Positions 29,242 through 40,094 of a stretch of 64,000 bases of DNA are shown piece after piece (positions within the stretch are counted from its first letter, which is position 1; each line of letters starts with the position of its first letter). Under the pieces are notes generated by a model that did no database searches, was not told the origin of the DNA, and was given only the letters and a program-made list of their open reading frames with translations. Both the position numbers and the translations under genes were made by a program. Source of the DNA: Dipetalonema caudispina (lineage: Eukaryota > Nematoda > Chromadorea > Rhabditida > Onchocercidae); NCBI GenBank assembly GCA_013365325.1, contig JABVXV010000106.1, positions 1 through 64,000 of the forward strand, written 5' to 3'.

Positions 29242-31051
29242 TTACTGTTGAAATCCTTCGCAGTGCCTACGAGTTTGTAGAATTCCGGCACCGACGCCAC
29301 GACCATAACCTTGAGGTCCAAATTCTTTTGCATAGCAAGCTGCAATTCCAGTAAAGTACCTATATGACTCTTATTAGTCAGCACTTTTCTTAGTAAAAAA
29401 GCATGAAAAATGAAGACATTTGCAAATTAATTAAGTAAAATAAACCTTTTCAAGGGAAATAACCAAATGTGACATATAAACGACAAATATAAGATGAAAC
29501 TAATTTATAAGAAATATACAATTGCAATAGAGGACGCCACATCGGACACATACTGTTCTTGGTTCGAGCAATTTTTTGCAAATTTCACAAACGAAACATT
29601 TGTTATGATGCCAAGCCTGAAGGATTTGATGAACAAACGACCTCAACAAGTCATTGGTATCAGTAGATAGAGTCTAGAAAACTATCAAATTGACAGGATT
29701 GAATCAGTAACAGTTAGAGATCATCAAAGATGCAGGTGGTAGTATCCAAACTGTTATCAAACTTACCATACCGCCTGCTAATATTTTTTCAGCATCATAC
29801 ACTTCTTTTGAACATCTGCGACATGTAACTGCAGCACTTGCAATAATAGCATTTCCACTCTTTTTATTTGTACTGCATGAGCTGGGAATTAAATATGGCT
29901 CATTCTGTAATTTAATCATAAAAGAATGATAAAAATTATTATTTCACTTACACATATGAAGTGATATGGCAAGCAAAGATGTTGAATTTTAAACAAATTA
30001 TGACAAAAATAGTGTGTTACGCTTGGATTCAATGATGATAAATGTAGTAGCAACAGTAATCTCCTAATAAAAGAACCTGTAAGCAACAGAAAATCAACGA
30101 ATAACTTACAGTTTTTATTATTGCTTGTCTTTCTTCATTAGCAGCATCTGGAATGCACGTATATTAATAATTAGTATAATAATTACCTAAATGGAGGTGT
30201 ATTTTTCTTTTTAAAACAAGTAATGAATGATTCGGTTGTGTAGCACGGATCACATCGAGAGATTTCGCAATGAAGAAACGATTCATAAAATTATTTTAAT
30301 TTTGTTGAAAATATAATTAACCCACTTCTGGAGCGTATTCCGCCTTTATCACAAAACGATTCGTCGATAAATTTAATATATCCTGGTTTTTGGTTCTTCT
30401 TTTCATCAGTGTAAGAAATTGAAGCTGTTACTATGGCCTCTATAGACAATGTTTGTTTCAGTAAATTGTTCAGAAATTTATTTTAGTATTTTAAAATGCA
30501 AGAATTCTTCCCGCTTCACGATCGGACTTTATGAAATTCCAATACCACAGACAATAATACAGTTTAAAACTTACCACTGTCAAATTCACTTCGTTCATTT
30601 GAATCTTTGCACTTGCTACTGGCTGTAAATAACACTCCGGCACCGATACCATAACCGACACCCTTAGGTCCGAACAGATATTTGTAGCAGTGATTACAAT
30701 ACAGCTAGAAATTAGTCATTTTACAAAATACTTACAGTTATTTAACAATCAAAAGCATACCTCGCTTGCAGAAAAAATAAAAAGCTGTTAACCTGATCCT
30801 TGTGATCGTTGTAAGATCGACTATCCATAAACCTGCCACACTCCGGATTTGCTATAAAGACTATCAGTTGCAAATCAAAAAAAAAGTGGATATTCTCAAT
30901 AAGTTTTAGGAAACAAAACAATGAAAAGTTTCGTTAAAAAAAAATTCTTACCACAACGGAAACAGTGTGTATGCCATGATCGTCCGGCAGCTTGCACCAG
31001 TTCAGCAAAATATACTGGCAAATTACATTTTCCGCAATAGTGTTTCCGCAT
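29242..31051 (-). CDS. two-LIM-domain CRP/MLP-type protein
   Basis: Eight minus-strand exons, in order of translation: 31051-30952, 30851-30793, 30704-30575, 30439-30326, 30147-30110, 29904-29767, 29616-29520 and 29339-29242 (TAA), giving 257 residues. LIM1 (about residues 6-76) has CGKC, WHTHCFRC, LYCNHCYKYLFGPKG and then GVGYGIGAGVL. LIM2 (about 180-250) has CRRCSKEVYDAEKILAGGM, WHHNKCFVCEICKKLL and YCNSCYAKEFGPQGYG, then GAGILQT. The Gly-rich FGPxGxGxGxGAG tail after each LIM is the mark of the cysteine-rich protein/muscle LIM protein group, zinc-binding adaptors at the Z-disc and actin bundles. LIM1 has four residues (ANPE) between two zinc-ligand cysteines where two are usual. The fourth exon's donor (GTGGGT) was chosen because it alone keeps frame into the 38-nt exon. 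Relationship to C. elegans mlp-1 is inferred. Confidence 0.83.
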
Positions 31052-34000
31052 TATAAGTCTAATTAGCATTGATAAACAAATTCAAACTGTAACTTGATTT
31101 GCAAATACATGAAGTTGAGCATAGCAAAGTTTGATTACTTGTCCTTGAGAATGCAATTGTAAAATCACAAAGCTCAACAAAAAATTCTAATTCGAAATGA
31201 ATTCCAAAATTTTTTGGGGATTTTAATTGAATGATTTAATCAGTCAGCATACAGCAACTATCCTGTTATATGTGCAAATGGAATTAGAGGTGTAGGATAT
31301 TCCACGTTTTTCTCTTATGTTATTGGCCAAATGATTGGATATGGAATGTGTGAAAGGTAATAAGCTCCACTTCATATATCAATCATCATGTTGTGAGTTT
31401 CAAAGAATGAAAATTTCATTTTCTGTTATTGACAGAACACGAAATTCTCTGAAAAATCTAATAACAATGAACGAAATCAAATGATAGGCTGTGAACAAAT
31501 GTTGCAAAATCTTTCCTGAATCATCATAATAATTTTTGATGCATTCTGATTTAAGTGTTAAAAAATTTATGATTCGATCAAAACTTGCCCACTGTAATTG
31601 ATCTTATAAAAAAAAAGAAAGCTAGAAAGTTTGTCGAAAACAGGAAATGTTTTGTAACACAACATTATGAATAATTAAACATTTAGTAAAATTTAAAAAT
31701 TAACATTCAAACTTTTTATTAACCTTCTAATAATAAATGGTTACATTTAAAAACTGCCAAATGATAGGAGTTGTAACAGAACAATGATTTGACTAAAATC
31801 TCAAGCATAATCACTACTGTGCTATCACAACTCTCTTTCGAAATCGTTCATTGACCAATTTCGATTGATAGAATTCTTGATGATGACGTTGCTGTCCTCA
31901 TTTTTAGTTCCCTTTGAAATTTTATGTTGTAAATTTACTAACCACAATAATTTGCCATTCATTTAATTGGAAAGAAGTGCATTTTACTGAATATACGATG
32001 TCAATAGATAAGCAATTAAGCAAAGAGACATTAAACGAACAATTATTTGATGAAATAGTAACCGTTAATCGGTTATATGAAAGACTAATGATTTTTCTGT
32101 GTTATGAAAAAGCTTGAATAAGTTTTTCTTTAACTGATATCAGAAATAAAATTGTAGATTAATAATACAATTGCTGGAAGATTCTATCAAGATGAAATAG
32201 CAAAGGATTTTATAAGCATCATAGTTCCTTTCACTAATTACAAAGGAAGAAAGTGTTAATATCATCGAATTCGATGTATTCCAATTAGTTGTGGAGGAAG
32301 ATTTATTCCAAAAATTTCTCGAAAAAATTTTTGAAATTTGATATCAAATTTTATTGGTACAATTTTTCATTCTTCATAGTTTTTGAAAGAAAAAATTTCT
32401 CATTCCTAATAATTCCCGAAAGAAAAACAAATAAAATACATTGTTTAATTGTAGAATAGTGCGTCTTTCAGATCATACAACTATTTTTATTGTCGTCCAG
32501 TTGTATGAAATCTCATGATAAGAAATGTGAAGCAAACCGTTTACTGATTTAGATGAACTTTATTTGATAGCAAGTTAATCAGATAACTTTTATTGCAATA
32601 TACAAGCAACAATCTTTTTAATCTGTTTAAAAAGCATAACATCTCTCAAAAACAAATTACACTCAGAAAATGTCTAATCTAATTTACAATTAATTTCTAA
32701 AGATATTCTGTCGCAAAGATTATCTTTTTCAAAAAAGTTAGAAATGAAGAAACAGCATGAAAATACGATGGAAATGTGACAATGCTAGGATTTGAAAAGT
32801 AATCCTCCGATAAAAGAGAAGTTGGAAAATTCCATAAGTATGCATAAAAGATAATTGTTGCAGCGATTAAGAGTGGTGGAAATGAAACAACGAAAGAATG
32901 ACCAATGCGCGAAATGATAAAGAGAAAGGAATTGATAGGAAATGTAGGAAACAATGATTTAACTGGTTGAATAGTGACTAAGCGAAGTACAGAATCAGCT
33001 CATTAAACACAATATAATTACTTGATGCCACTTTCTTAAATATTAAGAAATAGACCTGTGAATAGAATATTCGATATCGTATAATAAAACATCAAGAAAT
33101 AAGTAAGCATCGTTTCAAGCCTCAATGATTGGATCTTCAAATTAATACGTCCAACGAACGAAGTTCTTTTTCTTCCCAATCTTTAAATTTTTTGAACAAC
33201 CAATTGACAGTTTAAAGTTAATTGTTTCTAAAGTTATCTAACATTAACATAGATTTTCGACAGCCAATTGTATCCGCCTCATGCTGTAATTGTTTTTTCA
33301 GGCATTCAGAAGAGAAGTGGTTAGATTAGACAAAAAAAAAAGTAATACTTACTTTCCTTGTTATTAAAAGATTCATTCACTGTTCAGTAAGTTTTTAACG
33401 TTCAAATATTCTGCTACTTCCACAAGATTCATAGATAATTATAAGTTGGTAGAGGGATGGATCCTACATTCACTTCCAAATATTATCATCACTAATCCAT
33501 TGATTTCAAATTTGGATTTCTTGGAATATTTCAATCAGACTTGACTGTACTGAAATTTGTTATGTTATACTGAAGTGGACAATGTATAACACATTATATT
33601 TTTCGCGAAATGTGGAAAACAAACGATATTTCCTCTTAGCATTAACATTTTCCGATTTTATCCATCAGTAAATTTGAGTGAAATAGCTTTGGTTTTCTAT
33701 AGAATTTTATTTAAATGTTAGATCTTTATGTTTCCACAAATTTCCACAGTAATTAAATCGTGCTGTGGAAATACTTGTAAATCTTAAAACAATATGATTG
33801 AGATAAGATTGTTCCTCAAAAAGTTTGGTCGGTTTTTTAGGTGAAGATTTCTGAATATTCTACTGTTTCTATGGTAAAGGAACCGATAACTTTATCACGG
33901 AAGTTCCAGTGAAATTACAATTATTTCAGCATATAATTTTATTGCTCCATTCTTTCTGAAATTTGCATCTGCAAATAATTTTTGTAGATATTGCATAAAA

Positions 34001-35548
34001 CAACATCTGAATATTTAAAATAAAATATTACGAACTTACTTGAAAACAGGAAGATATTATTCTTACCTCCTTCGGGAGTTTCAAAACAATACCTATTCAG
34101 TGTTTGTTATCATTATGCTTAAAATAAAATTTGTATCCAACATGAAACGATCAACTATCTTCTCATTTTTAAGGCGATTAATCTTGAAAGAATTTCTTAT
34201 TCTCTACTCTTATTTATCACTTCGAGTTTACCTGTCGTTCCTTCTTCATTCGTAATTTCATACATACCTCCTTTATTACCACTAGAATGCTCCTCCAGAT
34301 TCATTTAAATTTTTTTGAAGTGAATTTGTAGTTACTGAAATGTCAGATGTTGTACTGTATATTGTATCTTGGCATCAACTTTTTGTAAAGAACTGTATTC
34401 TAAAAGATCTGAAATAAAATTAGCTGAAAATTGGCGATTTTATCCTATTACAATTCTACATGAATTTTATTAAATTTCATCCAATTCAATAAATCCATTT
34501 TTACATTTCATCAAAATTTTAACTTCTTGATTAGTTTCCAAATTCACTTACTATACATTATTGACAAAGGAACTGAACTAGGATGTCGATTAGTACGTCT
34601 CGAACTGGTTTACATCAACAGTTGCTCCTCATTTTTTTTAACAGATTTTTTTTTTCCTTTCAACTCGAGATAAATTTTATGAAAACATTTTAGAATTATC
34701 AGCATTTTTTTCATTTTTCAATACTTACTTATTAATTACTCTTCAACTCATCAGGACCTGATAAACGTTCTCTGATCATGAAAATAGTTACATCATAAAC
34801 ATTTAAGGTTTCTGAATAGATGTTTTGTTGTAGATAAGGGTTAAAATGAAGATTAACTGTTGTATAAATAAGCACATTTAATTGTTCCATATTCTAAATT
34901 AAAGGTAATAAAATGCTAAAAGTGAAAAATTTAAATTTATTAAAATAGAGCAGTGAACCTTATTTTGATACTACAGCATATGCTGCAATAAAATAATGCA
35001 TCTCTCTCGTAACAGTGAACCTTACTTTCATCTTGCCAATAGGTTACGTTTATGATAATTTATTGATGTATTATTGAAGTTTTGTGTAACTGATAATATA
35101 AATGACGAAATGAAACAGTGCTGTTTAAACGGTCTAATCAGAGAACACTAAGAGATAATATCTATTTAAGCTTATTCAATGTTTGTACCTAAAAAAAAAT
35201 ATGGATTTGATGAGTTTTTTTTAGCATGCAGTTGTTCAATTTTTTAACGTTGTACATCAAATTTTTGTTTTGTTGCAAGATTTTCAGCGGCTTTAACAGA
35301 ATATCCTTTTTTTTTTTTTTTAAATTTATTTCATCAAAAAATTGCTTCGCTATGGTAAAATAGATAGAATCAACTTTTTTCGTTTAATTTTCAAGGAAGT
35401 AAAAAAGGTCTATTTTCCTACTTTTTTTTTCCATTTTTTGAAAGATTAACAATTGTATATACAATAATTGTGTAAGAATAAATTCACTACTCCTTACTAA
35501 ACAATTAAATCATTTTCGTCAATCAGTTAGCGGTTCATATTCTTTAGG
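31052..35548. other. gene-poor AT-rich stretch
   Basis: About 4.5 kb upstream (5') of the minus-strand LIM gene, likely holding its promoter. I saw no exon with convincing splice sites. A hydrophobic 85-codon minus frame at 32697-32954 lies in purine-rich DNA and was not accepted. Confidence 0.5.
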
Positions 35549-35765
35549 CTATATCTTCCGCTTAATGACACATAATGCAAATGGTGGCACCATATTAGTA
35601 ATATTTGTGACAGCATCATTTATGAAAACATCGAATTCCAATAAATTTTTGGCCAGTCCTAGAGCATTGTCTATATTTTTGGCTATTCTTACGGCCTCTT
35701 TCACATGATGTTAGTTCTTTTTTCCACTCCTCCTTTATTTTAGCAGATTCGTTTTTCAACTTCAT
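35549..35765 (-). pseudogene. frameshifted coding remnant of unknown family
   Basis: Two overlapping minus-strand frames each read like helical protein. The first runs from an ATG at 35765 (MKLKNESAKIKEEWKKELTS). The second takes over one frame away around 35710 (VKEAVRIAKNIDNALGLAKN, then LLEFDVFINDAVTNITN) and ends in a TAG at 35549-35551. Together they would make a 70-residue amphipathic/coiled-coil stretch, but no intron can join them. The composition (GCC, CTG, GAG codons) is unlike the surrounding AT-rich DNA. It may be a decayed gene fragment, a sequencing indel in a live exon, or an unlucky open stretch. I do not recognise the family. Confidence 0.35.
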
Positions 35766-37822
35766 CTATCTATATATATTTTCAATTGATTAAACTGTAT
35801 TTCAGATTGAAAGAAGGATATTTTAATTTTTTATTCTCCACTACGCTTAATCTTATTTCGATTTACTAAAACTAGGGATTGCCAAATTGTGATCACTAAC
35901 TTTTTTTTTTTTTTTTGCCATTTTTTTGAACTTTTTATCAAAGGTGAATCTTCTATTTCTGTTTTATGTCAGATATACTTTCATTTTGGGAGATCGACGG
36001 CTAAATAGCTATTTAAGTTCTCAAGTCCTAATATTCATTCTTGTAATTCATTCCTCTAACTCATCATAACTTCCATTACATTGGAGGCTTGGCTTTAAAA
36101 GCAATTGCTTTCTTAGCATCATGACGGTATTCCATTGAACATTCTTTTCACATTTTCCGGATGAACCAATATTCGGCTTTGAAAAGGTTATACTGATGTT
36201 TCTTTGTAAATTACAATATCAGTAAACTTTTTTAATGCTAGTAGCTTTACTAAAAACTTTCAAAAATGTTAAGTTTCCAAAGAATTTCAAAAAAAAAAAA
36301 AAAAAAAAAAAAAACAAATAAAGGATAAATGGTTGATTTAGCCAATTGCATGTGATAATCAAATTTTGATTTTTAATCAGACTAAATCTGTGATAATAGT
36401 ATTAGTTAAGTGAAAAATTGGTTAGTCGAAATCTTACTCATATATAAAAATGAATCAATTATTGTACCATAATTTCGAATCATTTCCATTGTTTATTCAT
36501 TGTCGGTCAGTTCAATCAATTTGTTGATTTTGGTAGCAGCAGCAGTAGCGTATTTTAAACGTCACATTACACCTAAGAATGACATATATCTTATGAAGTT
36601 ATACGTGAATCTACGAGAGTTACACCTGGTAAGGTTGGAGTTGTGAAATAGAATAGCGTAAGGAACGCCTCTCACTCATTATTTGTGGATGTCATTAGAA
36701 GATGATGGGCTAATTAAATATATTTAATTTATAACTATTTTGATATCATCCCATATCCTTGAATTGTTTTGTCATTTCTCGTTTATCATGAATTTTGCTG
36801 ATAACCAAAACAAAGCTTCAGATTAATCAGGAGCTCAAAGAGTGTTATAACAATTCGACATCTATCTTTAGAATTGCTATCAAATTTTGCTGGTTTTATG
36901 ATAACAGGAATTCAATAATAAAGAAGTGTTCTGAAATTTGTATATTAATTCTCTGTTAAGTTTGTTTGTACTTATTTTCTTTGATTAGTACCATTATTAT
37001 TGATCAAAGTACAATTCTTTATTTTCTCATTTTAAGAAAGTTTGCGTCAGATTTATCACTTTGGTAGTAATCAGATTTTCTGGAATTCGTCTCGTTTAGT
37101 AAAGAAGGCATAGGAGTTTATAAATGACGTATTATTCCTTGTGGAACGACGGTCAATAGGTATTACATTACTTGATTTTGTTCTTCATCTTTATTCGAAC
37201 TCCTCTATCATACTATTCAGTTTATTTTCCAAAAATAAAGTTTGAATACTTGAAAGATTGATTATGTTTTAAGTTTTTCAAGGCGTAAAATTTAATTCAA
37301 TCTATTAATTTGCAAAAAAAAAAAGGAAACAAAAATCAAGGGTCACAATTCCCTTGTTGTTTTCATGCTAACCATTATCCTAATTAAAGTACAACTATGT
37401 AATCCATAAAAAGAATGATAATAAGATGTGTAAAATATAGCGCCACTTCAAATATCATAGTCGTATTATGCATACATCACTGACACCTATTATCCACTTC
37501 ACTGAACTTTTTATTTCATGCAGCATAAAGAAGAAATAAATGAGATATATTTTTCAATTTCAAATTCCTCCACATATCATGTTTGTATCAGACGATATGT
37601 TTACTACTACTGTATATGGGCAAGCGATACATTCAGTTGTGTGTTTAATAAAACTTTGTGTTCAGGGAGAAAAATTACTACAATTTCTGATTTTTTGCAT
37701 TTATGAGATTTATTGCTGCTATGTTTTTACTGAAACAATCATACTTTTCTGACTGAATAACATTGAATAATTATAAGAAATGATTGGAGAGTAGCACTAG
37801 ATTTCATCACTAAACGAGATAA
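35766..37822. other. gene-poor AT-rich stretch
   Basis: About 2 kb between the frameshifted remnant and the last exon of the minus-strand GTPase gene. It holds the 3' flank of the GTPase gene, including its 3' UTR. An A-run lies at about 36289-36314. Short open frames near 36.6 and 37.5 kb have no supporting splice pattern. Nothing else was recognised. Confidence 0.5.
36289..36314. repeat. poly(A) tract
   Basis: About 26 A residues in intergenic DNA. Confidence 0.9.
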
Positions 37823-39494
37823 TTATGCAGCATTCATGATATTGCTATAGAAGAGTTCTTCCAGTTCAGTCGGTGTTGTCATCTAAATACAAATGTTTAT
37901 TGGGTATGTAAAAATGAAGGGGACAAAGAAATGCTATTTGAGAACTCAAACGAAGAGAATTGAAGTATGTGAATAAGATTAATCTTGAAGATCAAGATTT
38001 AACTGGATTGTAAGCCTTAATTGATAACGATAGTAATTATACTGTTAAGCAGATATAATAATGCCTTGGTTATGTCTAACAAACAAGAAAGCATTCAATA
38101 GCATGTGGTTTATCCTGAATTTTTTAAGATATAAGGTTGAGTGACATGAGCAAATCTTTACTAAACAAAAATTTTGATTTGTAACTAACATATGAGTAAG
38201 GTAGAGGGAAAGAGTGGAAGAAAGAAGCAAATAATTCTTCTTTTTAGTTTGATGTAAGAGTAGTAGGAGAATATTGCAGTGCTTGCAAAAATTTTAGTAA
38301 TCTTAAGATATTGAACTAGCAGATAACAAATGGATAGTGCAACAGACAACGGAACGACGGGAGTGAGATAAAAGATGAAACCACGAGCCAACATACTAGT
38401 AGACGAAACAATAAGGAATTTGTTATGAAAGTTACCGTTGAAGTGAGATGTAGCTTTAGATTATTATTTATAGCGAATTCTTTAGCAGCTGACAGTGAAA
38501 TGGCATGTCTTGATTGCAGATCACACTTGCAACCGATCAGTACACCTGCAAATTTCAAATTGGAAAATTTTGGCCAGCAGAACCAAAAAATTTAAATGAA
38601 TTAGTGCAGAGCTGTTTTTCTTAAAATGTGAAACTTCGAGATTTATCAGCTTAAATTCCCTCTTATCATTTCCTCATAAAATAGAATTCCAAAGTAATGG
38701 TTGTATTTTGGCCTGATTCTATTACAATTGGGAAAGCTCAAATTTCGCTTTTCGCAACAGTTGCTAATTCCAACAATTTTATTAAAAATCCGCCATCTGG
38801 CGTCCCTTTACACTTCCATTAATATTAGATCTACTTGGTCAGTGAACTGCTCTATTGCTTAATTTCACTTCTAAACATGTCAATCTAGCAAGCTTATGGA
38901 AATGAAAAAAACATAAAACTCAAACCATTCATTACAGTAACTTAAGTTTTGGAAGACAGTAATTTACTTTTTTGGATACTCAGCTCTTCAAGATATGCCT
39001 TCAAAATATTAAGGCTGTCTTTGTTGGTAAGATCGAAACACAGTGCGTAAAAAGCATTTTCGTCACATATTGCTTTCACGATCCATTTATAAAGTTCATG
39101 ACCAGAAGTATCTACCAGTACTGTATCCATGGAATGTCCACAAACCTCCAACGTCTTATCATACAGTTCTACACCTTGAGTCTAAAATATTTTGTACAGG
39201 AAGAATATATTTTATAATATTTTCTGAAATAAGTAATGTAAATAAAATGATGAATAACATTTTTCTTTATAATTTATTTTAGCCTTTAGAGTTCAACTTT
39301 GCCTCGAACTTCTTTATTTTCAATACCAATTTTTCTTCCACACTGTTGTTTTGGCTATAAAACTAAATAATTTTGTTACTCGATCTTACCATTTCATAAT
39401 CCGTACTATTAAAATTGTACTTCCGAGTTAAAATTTTCACGATTGTACTTTTACCAACTCGAACTGCTCCTGGAAATTTTGAATTGATATCCAT
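37823..39494 (-). CDS. degenerate Ras-like small GTPase, IFT27/RABL4-like
   Basis: Four minus-strand exons, in order: 39494-39390, 39181-38968, 38545-38436 and 37882-37823 (TAA), giving 162 residues. Motifs: P-loop GAVRVGKST, switch I-type TQGVEL, DTSGHE in place of DTAGQE, CFDLTNKDSLN, GCKCD in place of NKxD, TST at the SAK position, and a final EELFYSNI helix without a prenylation cysteine. IFT27 (RABL4), the small GTPase of the IFT-B complex that moves cargo in cilia, shares the TxGxxL entry, the DxxGKE-type switch II without catalytic Gln, VYDVTNEESF, GVLVGNKTDL and no lipid anchor. The normal beta-1 strand before the P-loop is missing in this start. A TTTCCAG acceptor just before the P-loop (exon from 39469, phase 1) suggests the true first exon lies upstream and was not found. 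A generic divergent Rab is the alternative. Confidence 0.65.
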
Positions 39495-39498
39495 TCTT

Positions 39499-39500
<2 letters not shown>

Positions 39501-39535
<35 letters not shown>
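39501..39535. repeat. (TA)n microsatellite directly upstream of the GTPase start
   Basis: About 17 TA units begin seven bases upstream of the modelled minus-strand ATG, leaving no room for an ordinary 5' UTR. On the minus strand the tract ends in TATATAG, which could serve as a splice acceptor. Confidence 0.93.
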
Positions 39536-39538
<3 letters not shown>

Positions 39539-40080
39539 TGAGATTACGTATATCAAATTAAGGATAGCTAAGTGATGTATATGGGATATGTTGATATTTG
39601 ATTTTTGCAGGTCAAGTTTTCAATTTTTATAAACGAAACTAATATGATCCAATCTGGTATAAGTAGTACGACATCAGTTTATAATTTAGAAGCATATTTG
39701 TTGAAGAAAATATGTCTTGCCCAGAAATATTATTTTTTGAATGGTGTCATTGCGTTGTTCCATGTTGTTCCAAAATATGAAATTTGCTCAAAACCAATAA
39801 TATCCTTCAGCAATGAATCTACAAATGTTTTCAAATCAAAGCTAGCAATCTATTAGATTTAAGAATGACTTGGAATGATTAACAGGTGTACTTTAGGGGC
39901 AAAATGCTCTAGACGTGACAGCTAATATCACGTGATACAGATCGTCGATTAGCATGTCAATGTTTAATTAGTACCAAAAAGTCTTAAAATTTAAACAAAT
40001 GTTTGAATCTTTGACAAATGCAAGAATTTCTGGAAGAAGCAAAGGAATTATGCGACTGAAAGAGAAAGCATACTTCTCCT

Positions 40081-40094
40081 GATACCATGGCAAC
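40081..40094 (-). promoter_or_regulatory. X-box (RFX/DAF-19)-like imperfect palindrome
   Basis: The 14-mer GATACCATGGCAAC fits the nematode X-box consensus RYYNYYATRRNRAC at 13 of 14 positions. Its minus-strand reading begins with a perfect GTTGCC half-site. It lies about 590 bp upstream of the modelled GTPase start, closer if an upstream first exon exists. DAF-19/RFX X-boxes drive ciliary genes, which fits the IFT27-like call, but a single site can occur by chance. Confidence 0.35.

Noticed and set aside
39605..39856. 83-codon plus-strand frame after the TA repeat
   Set aside because: AT-rich, no domain, antisense to the probable promoter of the GTPase gene.
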